Assembly: GCF_025685575.1 (NCBI RefSeq)
Contig: NZ_JAGSYD010000001.1
Span: 809,852-873,851, forward strand
Length of the DNA stretch: 64,000 nucleotides
Reading direction: 5' to 3'
DNA from: Granulicella cerasi
GTDB taxonomy: Bacteria; Acidobacteriota; Terriglobia; Terriglobales; Acidobacteriaceae
The notes under the pieces were generated by a model that ran no database searches, was not told the origin of the DNA, and worked only from the letters and a program-made list of their open reading frames with translations. The position numbers were made by a program, and so were the translations under genes. How positions within the stretch are numbered: the first letter of the stretch is position 1; every line of letters starts with the position of its first letter. Of this stretch, positions 1 through 9,718 are shown in pieces.

Positions 1-681
1 CTGGAGGCTGCTGTCGCCACCGGCAAGCCGGTCGTGCTGGTCATCATGGCCGCACGTCCGCTGGAGATCGGTTGGGCTGTCGATCACGTGCCCGCGATCC
101 TCGACATCTGGTACCCCGGTACGGAGGGCGGCCATGCGGTCGCCAACCTGCTTGCGGGTGACGCCAACCCGGGCGGCAAGCTGCCGGTCACTTGGCCGCG
201 TGCCGTGGGGCAGGTGCCGATTTTCTACGCGCACTACCTCACGCAGGACCCCTCGCAGATCGGCAACCGCTATTGGGACATGCCTTCCACGCCGCAGTAC
301 CCCTTCGGCTACGGTCTCAGCTATACGAATTTCACGGTCGATGGCCTGAAGCTCGGCTCCGAGACGCTGGCGCACAACGGCACGCTGAAGGTCTCGGTGC
401 AGGTGCACAACACCGGTTCGGTCGCCGGAGCGGAGGTCGTGCAGGTCTACACGCACCAGCGTGCGGGCAGCGCCTCGCGTCCGGTGCGCGAACTGCGTGC
501 CTTCAGCAAGGTCACGCTGGCCGCAGGGGAGTCCCGCGAGGTCACGCTGGACGTCCCGGCCGCAGAGCTGACGTTCTGGAGCCCGTCGCTGCGCCGCTGG
601 GTGCTCGAGCCGGGAACCTTCGATCTCTGGGCGGGAGATAGCAGCGACGCGTCCCTCCACACGACCTTCACCCTCCAATAG
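1..681 (+). CDS. Glycoside hydrolase family 3 (beta-glucosidase type), C-terminal part
   Basis: The frame is open from base 1, so only the last 226 residues are in the window and the start lies upstream. The visible part has the typical end of the GH3 C-terminal sandwich domain: an early run ending in AARP, then YPGTEGG, GDANPGGKLPVTWP and YPFGYGLSYT. A fibronectin-III-like domain fills about residues 115-225. Such enzymes release glucose or xylose from oligosaccharides, usually in the periplasm. The catalytic Asp lies in the missing N-terminal half, so substrate cannot be judged. The gene ends at TAG 679-681 and is followed by a terminator-like hairpin. Confidence 0.9.
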   Translation: MEAAVATGKPVVLVIMAARPLEIGWAVDHVPAILDIWYPGTEGGHAVANLLAGDANPGGKLPVTWPRAVGQVPIFYAHYLTQDPSQIGNRYWDMPSTPQYPFGYGLSYTNFTVDGLKLGSETLAHNGTLKVSVQVHNTGSVAGAEVVQVYTHQRAGSASRPVRELRAFSKVTLAAGESREVTLDVPAAELTFWSPSLRRWVLEPGTFDLWAGDSSDASLHTTFTLQ

Positions 682-709
682 TCGAACCAGCCTCAACAGC
701 CGAATTCAT

Positions 710-758
710 CGCCCCAAGATAGCCATTTGGTAATGGTTACCCTTGGGGCGATTTTCGT
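710..758 (+). terminator. Terminator-like hairpin after the GH3 gene
   Basis: CGCCCCAAG (710-718) pairs with CTTGGGGCG (742-750). The enclosed GGTAA (729-733) and TTACC (737-741) pair as well, giving one long helix with a 10-nt bulge on the 5' side. ATTTTC follows, a weak U tract. Confidence 0.55.
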
Positions 759-1020
759 GCGTGTTGTGAAGTTTTCATGGCATCGTAATTCGGCCTTTTC
801 TCCCCCGAGTTCGCCATGGATGACCCGTATCGGGACAGTGCGTATCTCTTTCTTTTCATTGCCGAAAACCATGGGGATGCAACGCTCGCCGCGCATCGCT
901 TTGAACATATGCCTGACACTTGATCACCTTGGTGCTCCCCTCGATGGGGCATGGTAGTAACCCTCAATTTTGGTTACCAAGGTGTAGGCGTATTCCGGCA
1001 AAAGGGAGTTAAGCATCACC
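751..1020. other. Intergenic region before the NHL/Ig protein
   Basis: The 339 bases between the GH3 stop and the next start hold the hairpin listed above. The remaining roughly 270 bases contain no reading frame that I believe. A GGGAG stands about 13 bases before the ATG at 1021 and may be its ribosome-binding site. I found no -35/-10 pair that I would defend. Confidence 0.4.
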
Positions 1021-4000
1021 ATGGGGCCACTGGCGCGATTCGCGTTTCCGACCACGATCAAGAAGTCACTGCAGGTTGTTCTGGCAATGAGCACCATGCT
1101 GGGCGTGGGGGCGGCCTCTGCCGTTTCCCAGATCCCGACGGTCGTCCCAGGCTCCGTTGCGGTCGGCGTCACTTCGTCGCCGGTCTCGGTGACGGTTACA
1201 CCCACGGCTTCGGGCGCGGGTAGCGCCGTTGCCTCCACCCAGGGCGCGACGACCTCGGAGTACACGGTCGTCAGCGGTGGCACCTGCGATAGCGGTGCCT
1301 ACACCTCGGGCGTCTCCTGCACGGTGAACGTCACCCTCAAGCCGCTTTACCCCGGCATGCGACTCGGCGTGGTCCGATTGATCTCCGGCTCGGGCACTGT
1401 GCTGGGCCAAACGCTGCTGGCGGGTACGGCGACGGGTAGCCTCGCGGTCATCAAGCCCGGCCTCATCAACACCGTTGTCGGCTCCGGCGACTGGACCTTC
1501 CGCGTAGATGGCGTCCTCGCGACCAGTGCACAGATCTTCCTCCCAACCGCCGTCACCTCGGACGCGGCGGGCAATCTCTACGTGTCCGACAGCAACAACA
1601 ATCGCATCCGCAAGGTCACCGCAAGCACCGGCCTGATCAGCACGATCGCAGGCAGCGGCACGCCGGGGCTCTCCGGCGACGGCAGCTATGCGGTCAACGC
1701 CAGCATCAGCAGCCCGTCGGGCATCGTGGTCGATGGCGCGAACAACGTCTACTTCGTCGACACCAACAACAACTGCGTCCGTCGCGTCGATGCTGCGACG
1801 ACGTTCATCTCGGCTGTTGCGGGCACCTGTGGCGTACAGGGTTATACCGGCGACGGCGCCGCGGCGACCAGCGCCAAGCTCTCGCTGCCGGAAGGCCTCG
1901 CGCTGGCGGTGGATGGCTCGCTTTACATCGCGGACACGGGCAACAACGTCGTGCGCAAGGTTGACGGAAAGACCGGCCTGATCAGCACGATCGCAGGAAC
2001 CGGCGCGCAGGGCTACAACGGCGACGGCATCGCCGCGACTTCGGCTACGCTCACGGAGCCGTGGCAGCTCGCGCTCGGCATCGACGGTTCGCTCTACATC
2101 GCCGACCTCGGCAATAATCGCGTCCGCGCCATCAATCCTTCGGGAACGATTCGCACGGTGGCCGGCAACGGCGACCGTGGATATCACGGCGATGCAGGCC
2201 TGGCGACCGTTGCCAACCTGAACGCACCCGCAGCTGTTGCTGTCGATCCCGCAGGCAACGTCTACATTGGCGACTCGGGCAACAACGTCGTGCGCGAAGT
2301 GCTGGTCTCTACCGGCATCATCTCTACCGTCGCAGGCACCGCCAACACCACTTCGTTCGGTGGTGACACCGGACTCGCCACCAACGCCGGACTCTACGGC
2401 CCCTATGCGCTTTCGGTAGACCAGACTGGCAACCTGCTCATCGCCGACATGTTCCACAACCGCGTCCGCAGCGTTGCGGCCACGAACATTCCGCTCAGCT
2501 ACGACACCATCCGCGTCAGCAAAACCTCCGCACCGCAGGCCCTCACGCTGGAAAACGATGGCAACGCGGCGATGAACATCACCGGCTTCACCTTCGACCA
2601 GTCCGCACTGGACGCGGCGACGACTACCTGCGCTGCGGGTGCGATGGCGATCTCCACGACCTGCACGCTCGGCGTTGAGTTTGCCCCGACCACTGTTGGC
2701 AACAGCGTCACCGGCACGCTCACGGTGAACTCGGACGCTGCCAACGTTCCCACCGTCGTCACGCTCACCGGCCAGGTGCTGACGGTGAACCCCACGACGA
2801 CCGCACTGGTCTCCAGCGCGAACCCCAGCATCCAGGGCAACAGCGTCACCTTCACCGCGACGGTCTCTTCGGGCGGCACCAGCGTCACCGGCACGGTCGA
2901 TTTCCTCGACGGCTCCACGAAGATCTGCAGCGCGGTCACGCTCTCCGGCACCTCGGCTACCTGCGCCACCGCTGGGCTCACGCTCGGCTCGCATACCATC
3001 ACGGCTGTCTACTCCGGAGACTCCGAGAACGCCGCATCCACTTCGCCCGCAGTCACGCAGGTGGTCAAGCAGTCTTCCACGCTGACGCTCGGTAGCTCGG
3101 CGAACCCGATAACGGTTACGCAGTCGCTCACCCTCACCGCAAGCATCGCTGTGGCGTCGGGCACGCCGACCGGCACGGTCAGCTTCCTCTCCGACGGCGT
3201 CACGCTCGGCACGGTGGCGCTCACCTCGGCTGGAACCGCGACGTACACCACCAGCTCGCTCGCTGTCGGCACGCACGCCATCACGGCGACCTACTCCGGC
3301 GATACCAGCAACGCTCCCGCGACCTCGACGGCGATCAGCCAGGTCGTGAGCCTCGCCAACACCACGACGACGATCGCGCTCAGCCAGAGCACGCTGACCG
3401 TTGGCGACAACCTCAGCGTCTCCGCCACGGTGACCAGCAGCAACGGCCCGCAGGCCACCGGCTCTGTCGAGTTCCTCGACGGCACGGTGGTCCTCGGCTC
3501 CTCGACGCTCGCTGCTGGCGCTGGCAGCTTCACCACCGCTGGCCTCGCGCCGGGCACGCACTCTATCACCGTGAAGTACCTCGGCGACACCGACAACGCG
3601 ACCAGCACCTCGTCGCCGATGGTTGCCACGGTGAACCAGGCTGACACGACCACCACGCTCACCTCGGACAAGAACCCGGCGAGCGCCGGCGCGGTCGTGA
3701 CGTTGACCGCCGTCGTTGCCCCGAGCCTGAGCACCACCACGGCCGGCACGATCGGCGGCACCGTCACCTTCTATGACGGCTCCACCACGCTCGGCACCGG
3801 CACGCTCGACGCCACCGGCAAGGCGACGCTTGCGGTCAGCACGCTGAGCGTCGGCACGCACACGCTGCTGGCAAAGTACAACGCCAGCACCAACTACGCG
3901 AGCAGCACATCGACCTCGATCAGTGAGGTGATCAACAAGACCGCGACCACCACCACGCTTGCGGCCAGCGGCACCGGCCTCGCAGGCAAGGCCCTTACCC

Positions 4001-6429
4001 TGACGGCGACGGTCATCAGCAGCACCGGCACGCCGACCGGCACGGTCAACTTCTTCGACGGTGCCACGAACCTCGGCACCGCCACGCTGAGCGCCTCGGG
4101 CGTGGCGACGCTCTCGCTGACGACGCTTGCCACCGGCAATCACTCGATCACCGCCACCTATGTGGGCGACAGCAACTACACGACCAGCACCTCCACGGCG
4201 GTCTCGCAGACCATCTCGCTCGCTACGGTGACGCTGACGCTCGCCGGACCTTCGGGCGCGGTGAACGCAGGCACCGCGGCGACCTTCACGGCGGCATCCG
4301 CTTCCACGGGCGTCACGCCCACGGGCAGCATCACGCTGCTGGATGGCTCAACGACCATCGCCACGCAGGCGATCGCCGCGACGAACACGTTCTCCATCAG
4401 CACGCTTGCGGTAGGCTCGCACTCGCTGCACGTTGCCTACGCGGGTGACACCGACAACTCGCCGGCAAGCTCGAACGTCGCCACGGTCGTCGTGCAGCAG
4501 GGAACCACCACCACCGCCATCACCACCAGCAAGACTCCGCAGACGCTCGGTTCGGCCGTCACCTTTACGGCGACCGTGACCAGCGCCAGCCCCAGCCTCA
4601 CCGGCACGGTGAGCTTCTATGACGGCTCGACGCTGCTCGGCGGCGTGGCCTTGAGCAACGGTGTAGCCACGCTCACCACCTCGACGCTTACCTTCGGCAC
4701 GCACAGCATCACGGCCGCCTACGTCGGCGACACGAACCACGGTGCCTCCACCTCGCCTGCGCTCAGCCAGTCGATCGTGCAGGCTGCCACGGCCGCGCTG
4801 ACCTCCAGCGCGAACCCCGCGGTCGCGGGCGCTTCGGTCACCTTCACCGCAAAGCTCAGCGGCAACGGCACCGTCGTCCCCTCGGGCCCGGTCGTCTTCT
4901 CTGACGGCGCAGCATCGCTGGCGAGCGTCAACCTGGACGCCTCCGGCACGGCGGTCTTTACCACCACCTCGCTGGCCGTCGGCGCGCACTCCATCACGGT
5001 CAGCTACGCGGGCGACACGAACTACTCCTCGGTCACCTCGGCTGCGATCATCGAAACGATCACCAACGCGGACACGCAGGTGGCGATCAGCTCCAGCGCC
5101 AACCCGGCGACCTATGGATCGCCGCTGGTATTCACAGCGAAGGTCACCTCGAACGGCGGCACCGCCACCGGTAAGTTGAACTTCCTGGACGGCACGACGG
5201 TTCTCGGCACTTCGGTGCTCGACGCCACCGGCACGGCCACGCTTTCTACCTCCACGCTCGCCCCTGGCACCCACACCATCGTGGCCAGCTACGCCGGCGA
5301 CGGCAAGGCCTCGGCGTCGGTCTCGCCTTCGCTCTCGCAGACAGTGCTGCAGACCAGCAGCGTCGCCGTCAGCTCCAGCGCGAACCCGTCGCTGACCCTC
5401 GCCAGCATCACCTTCACGGCAACCGTGACCAACGCGGGCCAGGACATTCCTGCTGGCGCGATCACCTTCACGGACGGCAGCACCTCGCTCGGTACGGCAA
5501 CGCTGGATGCTTCCGGCCACGCCACGCTGACGGTGGCTTCCATGGCGGCGGGCACGCACAGCATCGTCGCAGCCTACGCGGGTAACGGTACGAACCTTTC
5601 GGCAACCTCGCCCGCACTCTCACAGGTGGTCGACCTGCGCGACACCACCACCACGCTGAGCGCGGCCACGAGCTCCAACAACGCGCAGCAGGTCACGTTG
5701 ATTGCGGTCGTCCGCTACACCGGCCCCACCGCTCCGACGGGCGTCGTCACCTTCACCGAAGGCTCAACCACGCTTGGCACCGGCACCGTGGATAGCACCG
5801 GCGTCGCCACCATGACGCTCGCCGTCGGCAGCGGCTCGCAGACAGTCACCGCCAGCTATAGCGGCGATGCCAGCTACGCCGCTTCCACCTCCGGCCCCAC
5901 GGTCGTTTCGGGAACCACGACGGCGCCGTTCACGGTCGCGCTGAACCCTTCGACCTACGCCATGACCAGCGGTCAGCATGAAGCCGGCTCGGTCTCCGTC
6001 ACCTCGGTCGCGCCTTTCGCGGACACGCTCGAGTTCGGCTGCCTCGGCTTGCCTTCGTACGCTACCTGCACCTTCTCGAAGACCACCACCGACATCACCT
6101 CCGGCGGTACGGTCAGCGTACAGTTGACCGTAGACACCGGGGATCCGCTGGGCGCAGGTGCCTCGGCGAACGCCAGCAAGAGCACCGCCTTCGCGTGGAT
6201 GCCCTGCGGCACTCTGGCTCTCGCGATCCTCTTCGGCCTCCGTCGTCGCAAGCGCCTCGCGAGTCTGCTGTTGCTCGTCTTCACCCTGGCGACCATGGGC
6301 GTGATGACCGGCTGCGGTGGCATCAGCCAGAAGACGACCCCGGCCGGGAACTACACCTTCCAGGTCGTCGTGCGCGGCAAGAACACCGGCAACGCCGTCA
6401 CGCAGACCGTAACGCTCAACGTAAAGTAA
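1021..6429 (+). CDS. Giant secreted protein with NHL propeller and eleven Ig-like repeats
   Basis: The protein has 1802 residues. An N-terminal signal sequence (about residues 1-38, ending AASA) leads to a beta-sandwich stretch. Six NHL repeats follow (about 145-495), with recurring signatures such as LYIADTGNNVVRKV and GDG turns; these should form one six-bladed propeller. Next comes an ASH-like domain with CTLGVEFAP (about 500-590). Then eleven bacterial Ig-like repeats of about 90-100 residues run to about 1630, each with a GTV-F-DG core and a G(T/S)HSI-A-Y-GD ending. The C-terminus has two hydrophobic segments around RRRKR and a short exposed tail. Proteins of this build are common in Acidobacteria and are probably surface adhesive or binding proteins; the ligand is unknown. 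Confidence 0.85.
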   Translation: MGPLARFAFPTTIKKSLQVVLAMSTMLGVGAASAVSQIPTVVPGSVAVGVTSSPVSVTVTPTASGAGSAVASTQGATTSEYTVVSGGTCDSGAYTSGVSCTVNVTLKPLYPGMRLGVVRLISGSGTVLGQTLLAGTATGSLAVIKPGLINTVVGSGDWTFRVDGVLATSAQIFLPTAVTSDAAGNLYVSDSNNNRIRKVTASTGLISTIAGSGTPGLSGDGSYAVNASISSPSGIVVDGANNVYFVDTNNNCVRRVDAATTFISAVAGTCGVQGYTGDGAAATSAKLSLPEGLALAVDGSLYIADTGNNVVRKVDGKTGLISTIAGTGAQGYNGDGIAATSATLTEPWQLALGIDGSLYIADLGNNRVRAINPSGTIRTVAGNGDRGYHGDAGLATVANLNAPAAVAVDPAGNVYIGDSGNNVVREVLVSTGIISTVAGTANTTSFGGDTGLATNAGLYGPYALSVDQTGNLLIADMFHNRVRSVAATNIPLSYDTIRVSKTSAPQALTLENDGNAAMNITGFTFDQSALDAATTTCAAGAMAISTTCTLGVEFAPTTVGNSVTGTLTVNSDAANVPTVVTLTGQVLTVNPTTTALVSSANPSIQGNSVTFTATVSSGGTSVTGTVDFLDGSTKICSAVTLSGTSATCATAGLTLGSHTITAVYSGDSENAASTSPAVTQVVKQSSTLTLGSSANPITVTQSLTLTASIAVASGTPTGTVSFLSDGVTLGTVALTSAGTATYTTSSLAVGTHAITATYSGDTSNAPATSTAISQVVSLANTTTTIALSQSTLTVGDNLSVSATVTSSNGPQATGSVEFLDGTVVLGSSTLAAGAGSFTTAGLAPGTHSITVKYLGDTDNATSTSSPMVATVNQADTTTTLTSDKNPASAGAVVTLTAVVAPSLSTTTAGTIGGTVTFYDGSTTLGTGTLDATGKATLAVSTLSVGTHTLLAKYNASTNYASSTSTSISEVINKTATTTTLAASGTGLAGKALTLTATVISSTGTPTGTVNFFDGATNLGTATLSASGVATLSLTTLATGNHSITATYVGDSNYTTSTSTAVSQTISLATVTLTLAGPSGAVNAGTAATFTAASASTGVTPTGSITLLDGSTTIATQAIAATNTFSISTLAVGSHSLHVAYAGDTDNSPASSNVATVVVQQGTTTTAITTSKTPQTLGSAVTFTATVTSASPSLTGTVSFYDGSTLLGGVALSNGVATLTTSTLTFGTHSITAAYVGDTNHGASTSPALSQSIVQAATAALTSSANPAVAGASVTFTAKLSGNGTVVPSGPVVFSDGAASLASVNLDASGTAVFTTTSLAVGAHSITVSYAGDTNYSSVTSAAIIETITNADTQVAISSSANPATYGSPLVFTAKVTSNGGTATGKLNFLDGTTVLGTSVLDATGTATLSTSTLAPGTHTIVASYAGDGKASASVSPSLSQTVLQTSSVAVSSSANPSLTLASITFTATVTNAGQDIPAGAITFTDGSTSLGTATLDASGHATLTVASMAAGTHSIVAAYAGNGTNLSATSPALSQVVDLRDTTTTLSAATSSNNAQQVTLIAVVRYTGPTAPTGVVTFTEGSTTLGTGTVDSTGVATMTLAVGSGSQTVTASYSGDASYAASTSGPTVVSGTTTAPFTVALNPSTYAMTSGQHEAGSVSVTSVAPFADTLEFGCLGLPSYATCTFSKTTTDITSGGTVSVQLTVDTGDPLGAGASANASKSTAFAWMPCGTLALAILFGLRRRKRLASLLLLVFTLATMGVMTGCGGISQKTTPAGNYTFQVVVRGKNTGNAVTQTVTLNVK

Positions 6430-6440
6430 GCGAGGACGCC

Positions 6441-7046
6441 TTGAGATTCTTCACCGCACTTCGCTTCGCCCCTGGCTTTGCACTTCGCGTGTTGCTGGGC
6501 CTCGCCGTCGGCATCGCCGCTCTCCATGCCGGGGCGCAGGCGCTGCCCACGGCGAGCGGCCCCGGCTTGTACTTTTCCGCAGGCGTCGAGGCTTCGGCCT
6601 TCCAGGTCGACTACGGCAAACGCATTGACGGCGGCTACACGATCCTCGGCGCGATGCATCTGAAGGGGCGCTACAACCTCGAAGGCGAAGCCCGCTTCAT
6701 CCAGTTCCACACCGACGAGCAGGTTACGCAGCGGAACCTGCTCATCGGCCCGTCCGTGAACATCCTGCGCGTCGGACACATCCAGCCCTACGCGAAGTTC
6801 CTCGTAGGCAGCGGTCACATGGTCTTTCCGTTCCAGTACGCGACCGGAAACTACCTCGTGCTCGCCCCCGGCGGGGGCGTGGACATCCCACTCAACAGCG
6901 TCGTGACCATCCGCGCCGTGGACTTCGAGTACCAGTCCTGGCAGCACTTCACGTACGGCAACCTCCACCCCTACGGCGTCAGTGCGGGAATTACTTTCCG
7001 CCTCACGCGCCCGAACATCTTCAAGAAAGACCCTTACGTCTACTAG
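6441..7046 (+). CDS. Small outer-membrane beta-barrel protein
   Basis: 201 residues. I chose the TTG at 6441 because GCGAGGA stands just before it and it gives a good signal peptide (about residues 1-31, ending HAGAQA). The rest alternates polar and hydrophobic residues as in OmpA/porin-type eight-stranded barrels, with aromatic girdles (YFSAG, YNLEGEARF, PYAKFLVG, GVSAGITFRL). It begins 12 bases after the NHL/Ig gene and is probably cotranscribed with it. The family is typically an outer-membrane structural or attachment protein. I cannot assign a specific role. Confidence 0.7.
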   Translation: MRFFTALRFAPGFALRVLLGLAVGIAALHAGAQALPTASGPGLYFSAGVEASAFQVDYGKRIDGGYTILGAMHLKGRYNLEGEARFIQFHTDEQVTQRNLLIGPSVNILRVGHIQPYAKFLVGSGHMVFPFQYATGNYLVLAPGGGVDIPLNSVVTIRAVDFEYQSWQHFTYGNLHPYGVSAGITFRLTRPNIFKKDPYVY

Positions 7047-7081
7047 GCGTCAGGCATTTGCGACAATGGTGTAGATCGCGG

Positions 7082-7110
7082 TTGGACATTCGGCCATCCC
7101 GTGGTACACT
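7082..7110 (+). promoter_or_regulatory. Sigma-70-like promoter for rpmB
   Basis: TTGGAC at 7082-7087 and TACACT at 7105-7110 are separated by 17 bases. The -10 lies in GTGGTACACTG, a string repeated exactly upstream of gyrB at 62170-62180. Transcription from here would give rpmB a 5' leader of about 148 bases. Confidence 0.6.
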
Positions 7111-7265
7111 GAAACCCTTGACACGGTTGCGGCCGCTGGCGCCTTGTGCGTATTGAGCCCACCGGATTCCCGGCTGAACATCCAGAGATGTCCACAGCAA
7201 CAGACATAGCGTCCGGGGAATTCTGCGGTCAAACACTTTAGGTTTCTTCTGAGAGGAAGTTCATC

Positions 7266-7454
7266 ATGGCACAGGTTTGCGAGCTTTGCGGCAAGGGTCC
7301 CCAGTTCGGTAACAACGTTTCTCACGCGCACAACGTCACGCGTCGTCGCTGGAACCCGAATTTGCAGACGGTAAAATCCAAGACCAACGGCAACACCAAG
7401 CGCGTTAAGGTCTGCACGTCCTGCATCAAGACCGGCAAGATCGTTAAGGGCTAA
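7266..7454 (+). CDS. rpmB: 50S ribosomal protein L28
   Basis: The 62-residue protein matches L28 over its whole length: [12 protein letters not shown], then [17 protein letters not shown] and a lysine-rich C-terminus. Cys5-x2-Cys8 and Cys50-x2-Cys53 form the zinc-binding pairs of the zinc-containing version of L28. GAGAGGAAG stands at a suitable distance before the ATG. The gene is monocistronic, with a promoter about 150 bases upstream and a strong terminator 30 bases downstream. Confidence 0.97.
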   Translation: MAQVCELCGKGPQFGNNVSHAHNVTRRRWNPNLQTVKSKTNGNTKRVKVCTSCIKTGKIVKG

Positions 7455-7482
7455 GCCCTCACGCATCTCCATGCTTTTCGAG

Positions 7483-7511
7483 ACTCCCGGCGGCTTGCCG
7501 TCGGGAGTTTT
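7483..7511 (+). terminator. rpmB terminator
   Basis: ACTCCCGGCGG (7483-7493) pairs with CCGTCGGGAGT (7498-7508) around the loop CTTG, with one G-U pair, followed by TTT. Confidence 0.85.
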
Positions 7512-7559
7512 CGTGCGTGGGCAAGAAGTCGTAAGTGAAACGTGGTACGTCATAAGTGA

Positions 7560-7584
7560 AAGGCGCCTTCACCGAAGGCGCCTT
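7560..7584. terminator. Convergent hairpin between rpmB and msrB
   Basis: AAGGCGCCTTC (7560-7570) and GAAGGCGCCTT (7574-7584) form a perfect 11-bp stem with loop ACC. It lies between convergent genes and reads as the msrB terminator on the minus strand (CTTTCACTT follows). On either side are imperfect copies of AAGTCGTAAGTG in opposite orientation (near 7528 and 7595-7615). Confidence 0.65.
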
Positions 7585-7620
7585 GATCGTTTCCACTTAC
7601 GACTTACGACTTCTCACTTC

Positions 7621-8067
7621 TCACTCGCCACTCGGGGTAAAGCCCAGCGAAACCGAGTTGATGCAGTAACGCTGTCCGGTCGTCTGGCGTGGTCCGTCGG
7701 GAAAAACATGCCCCAGGTGGCTGCCACAGGTGGCGCACGTCACCTCGACGCGACGCATACCGTAGGTGGTGTCTTCGTGATAATGCACGGCATCCGGCGT
7801 AATCGGGTCCCAGAAGCTGGGCCAGCCACAACCAGCGTCGTACTTGGTGTCGCTTTTGAAGAGCGGGGCATTGCACGCGGCGCAGTGATACACGCCTTCG
7901 TCGGTCACCTTGTAGAGCGCGCCTGTGAACGCACGCTCGGTGCCCTTTTCGCGCAGCACATGGTATTGCTCGGGCGTGAGCTGCGCGCGCCACTCGGCGT
8001 CGGTCTTCTCCACCCTGGCGCGGGGCGCCGCGTCGGCCAATGGGCCACCAGCAGGAATTTCAGTCAT
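7621..8067 (-). CDS. msrB: Peptide-methionine (R)-S-oxide reductase
   Basis: 148 residues, full length for MsrB. It reduces methionine-R-sulfoxide in proteins back to methionine. CAAC and CATC are the two zinc-binding CxxC pairs. The core reads [11 protein letters not shown] and GHVFPDGP, and the catalytic cysteine is Cys135 in RYCINS. GAGGAG precedes the ATG (minus strand). It follows ridA on the same strand after 56 bases and may be cotranscribed. MsrA is encoded separately at 52654. No signal peptide is visible, so the enzyme is expected in the cytoplasm. Confidence 0.96.
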   Translation of the reverse strand: MTEIPAGGPLADAAPRARVEKTDAEWRAQLTPEQYHVLREKGTERAFTGALYKVTDEGVYHCAACNAPLFKSDTKYDAGCGWPSFWDPITPDAVHYHEDTTYGMRRVEVTCATCGSHLGHVFPDGPRQTTGQRYCINSVSLGFTPSGE

Positions 8068-8123
8068 CGGGAGTTACTCCTCTCAGGCTTGATTGGATGC
8101 GGATGGCCCGCAAAGCGGTGCGG

Positions 8124-8516
8124 TTAGCCCTCGATCGCGACGATCTCGATCTCGACGAGCGAATCCTTCGGCAGGCGGGCGACCTGCACGGTCGAGCGCG
8201 CGGGAGGCTGAACACCTTCGGCTGCGAAGACGGTCGAGTACACCGCATTCATCGCGGCAAAGTCGTTCATATCGGCGAGAAACACCGTGCTCTTCACCAC
8301 GTTGTTTACCGCAAGGCCCGCCGCTGCGAGCACAGCCTGGACGTTCTTGAGCACCTGCTCGGTCTGCTCGGTGATGCCGCCAGCGACGAGGTCGCCGGTT
8401 GCCGGATCGATAGGAATCTGCCCGGAAGCGAAGAGCATGTTGCCCAGGCGAACTGCCTGCGAGTACGGGCCAATGGCCGCCGGTGCGTCGGGGGTGCTGA
8501 TGATCTGCTTTGCCAT
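8124..8516 (-). CDS. ridA: RidA family enamine/imine deaminase
   Basis: 130 residues, normal for RidA (YjgF/YER057c/UK114). The family hydrolyses reactive enamine/imine intermediates such as 2-aminoacrylate released by PLP enzymes. The conserved parts are present: GPYSQAV near residue 16, FASGQIP near 29, and PARSTVQVARLP near 104 with the substrate-binding arginine. The frame extends upstream, but the ATG at 8516 gives the standard N-terminus MAKQIISTPDAPAAIGPYS. It is divergent from the SDR gene, with 106 bases between them, and precedes msrB on the same strand. Confidence 0.93.
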   Translation of the reverse strand: MAKQIISTPDAPAAIGPYSQAVRLGNMLFASGQIPIDPATGDLVAGGITEQTEQVLKNVQAVLAAAGLAVNNVVKSTVFLADMNDFAAMNAVYSTVFAAEGVQPPARSTVQVARLPKDSLVEIEIVAIEG

Positions 8517-8622
8517 GCGTCGATTCTCGCAACCGCAGACCGGGAAGTCCAGCGGCGGTAATCGGCGGCGCGTTGCGTCTATCGCTCGCCAGCGGCATCT
8601 ATCCAGACTCAGGAGAGTGCGC

Positions 8623-9690
8623 GTGGCGAAGAGAACAGCATTGGTGGTGGGAGCGTCCGGCATCGTCGGGCAGGCAATTGCAAACCTGCTGGTGGAGCGC
8701 GGCGATTGGGACGTCTACGGCCTCGCCCGCAAACCGCTGGCGCTTCCGGGCATCACGCCCGTGGCCGCCGATCTGCAGGATCCCGCGTCCCTCGAGCAGG
8801 CGCTCCAGGGGATCAAGCCGACGCACATCTTCCTCGCCACCTGGCTGCGCCAGCCGACCGAAGCCGAGAACATCCGCGTGAACTCCGCGATGGTGCGCAA
8901 TCTGCTCGCCGCGACCTCGCCTGCCGGAAGCGTGGAGCACGTCGCTCTCGTGACCGGGCTGAAGCACTACCTCGGGCCGTTCGAGGCCTACGGCAAGGGC
9001 AAGCTGCCGCCGACGCCTTTCCGCGAGTCGCAAGGGCGTCTCGACGTCGAAAACTTCTACTACGCGCAGGAGGACGAGGTCTTCGCTGCCGCCGAGCGTG
9101 ACGGCTTCGGCTGGAGCGTCCACCGCCCGCACACGATCATCGGCTACGCCGTCGGCAACGCGATGAACATGGGCACAACGCTTGCGGCGTACGCCGCGCT
9201 CTGCCGCGAAACCGGCGCGCCCTTCCGTTTCCCGGGCTCCGCCGCGCAGTGGAATGGCCTTACCGACATGACGGACGCCCATCTGCTGGCCCGGCAACTG
9301 CTGTGGGCTTCGACTACCCCGGCGGCACGCAACGAGGCGTTCAACGTGGTGAATGGCGACGTCTTCCGCTGGAGCTGGATGTGGGAGCGCCTCGCCGAAT
9401 ACTTCGGCCTGCAGCCCGCGCCGTTTGACGGCATCGTAGAGCCTCTGGAGCCCAAACTCGCCGCAGCGGGCGACGCGTGGCGCGCCCTCGCCGACAAGCA
9501 CGGCCTTCGCGAGCCCGACCTCTTCAAGCTGACGAACGCTTGGCACACGGACGCCGACCTTGGCCGCCCGATCGAGGTGCTGACGGACATCTCCAAGAGC
9601 CGCCGGCTGGGTTTCCTCGACTACGTGGCGACGGACGACAGCTTCTTCCAGCTCTTCGACCGCCTGCGCGCCGAACGCCTCATCCCGTAG
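8623..9690 (+). CDS. SDR family oxidoreductase, PRISE-like
   Basis: 355 residues from a GTG at 8623 with AGGAGA seven bases upstream. The N-terminal Rossmann motif is VVGASGIVGQAI. Typical features of the atypical short-chain dehydrogenases related to progesterone 5-beta-reductase/iridoid synthase follow: VTGLKHYLGPF, a Tyr in ENFYYAQED and the RPHTIIGY segment. Such enzymes reduce enones with NAD(P)H, but bacterial members are mostly uncharacterised. The previous and next genes do not point to a pathway. Confidence 0.8.
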   Translation: MAKRTALVVGASGIVGQAIANLLVERGDWDVYGLARKPLALPGITPVAADLQDPASLEQALQGIKPTHIFLATWLRQPTEAENIRVNSAMVRNLLAATSPAGSVEHVALVTGLKHYLGPFEAYGKGKLPPTPFRESQGRLDVENFYYAQEDEVFAAAERDGFGWSVHRPHTIIGYAVGNAMNMGTTLAAYAALCRETGAPFRFPGSAAQWNGLTDMTDAHLLARQLLWASTTPAARNEAFNVVNGDVFRWSWMWERLAEYFGLQPAPFDGIVEPLEPKLAAAGDAWRALADKHGLREPDLFKLTNAWHTDADLGRPIEVLTDISKSRRLGFLDYVATDDSFFQLFDRLRAERLIP

Positions 9691-9718
9691 GCGCGGCGCG
9701 GGGGTATCCTAGTCAGCG

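Noticed and set aside
1066-4143. 1025-codon minus-strand open frame
   Set aside because: It lies opposite the NHL/Ig gene, and its protein is an Arg/Gly/Ala-rich string with no domain. High-GC repeats cause such shadow frames.
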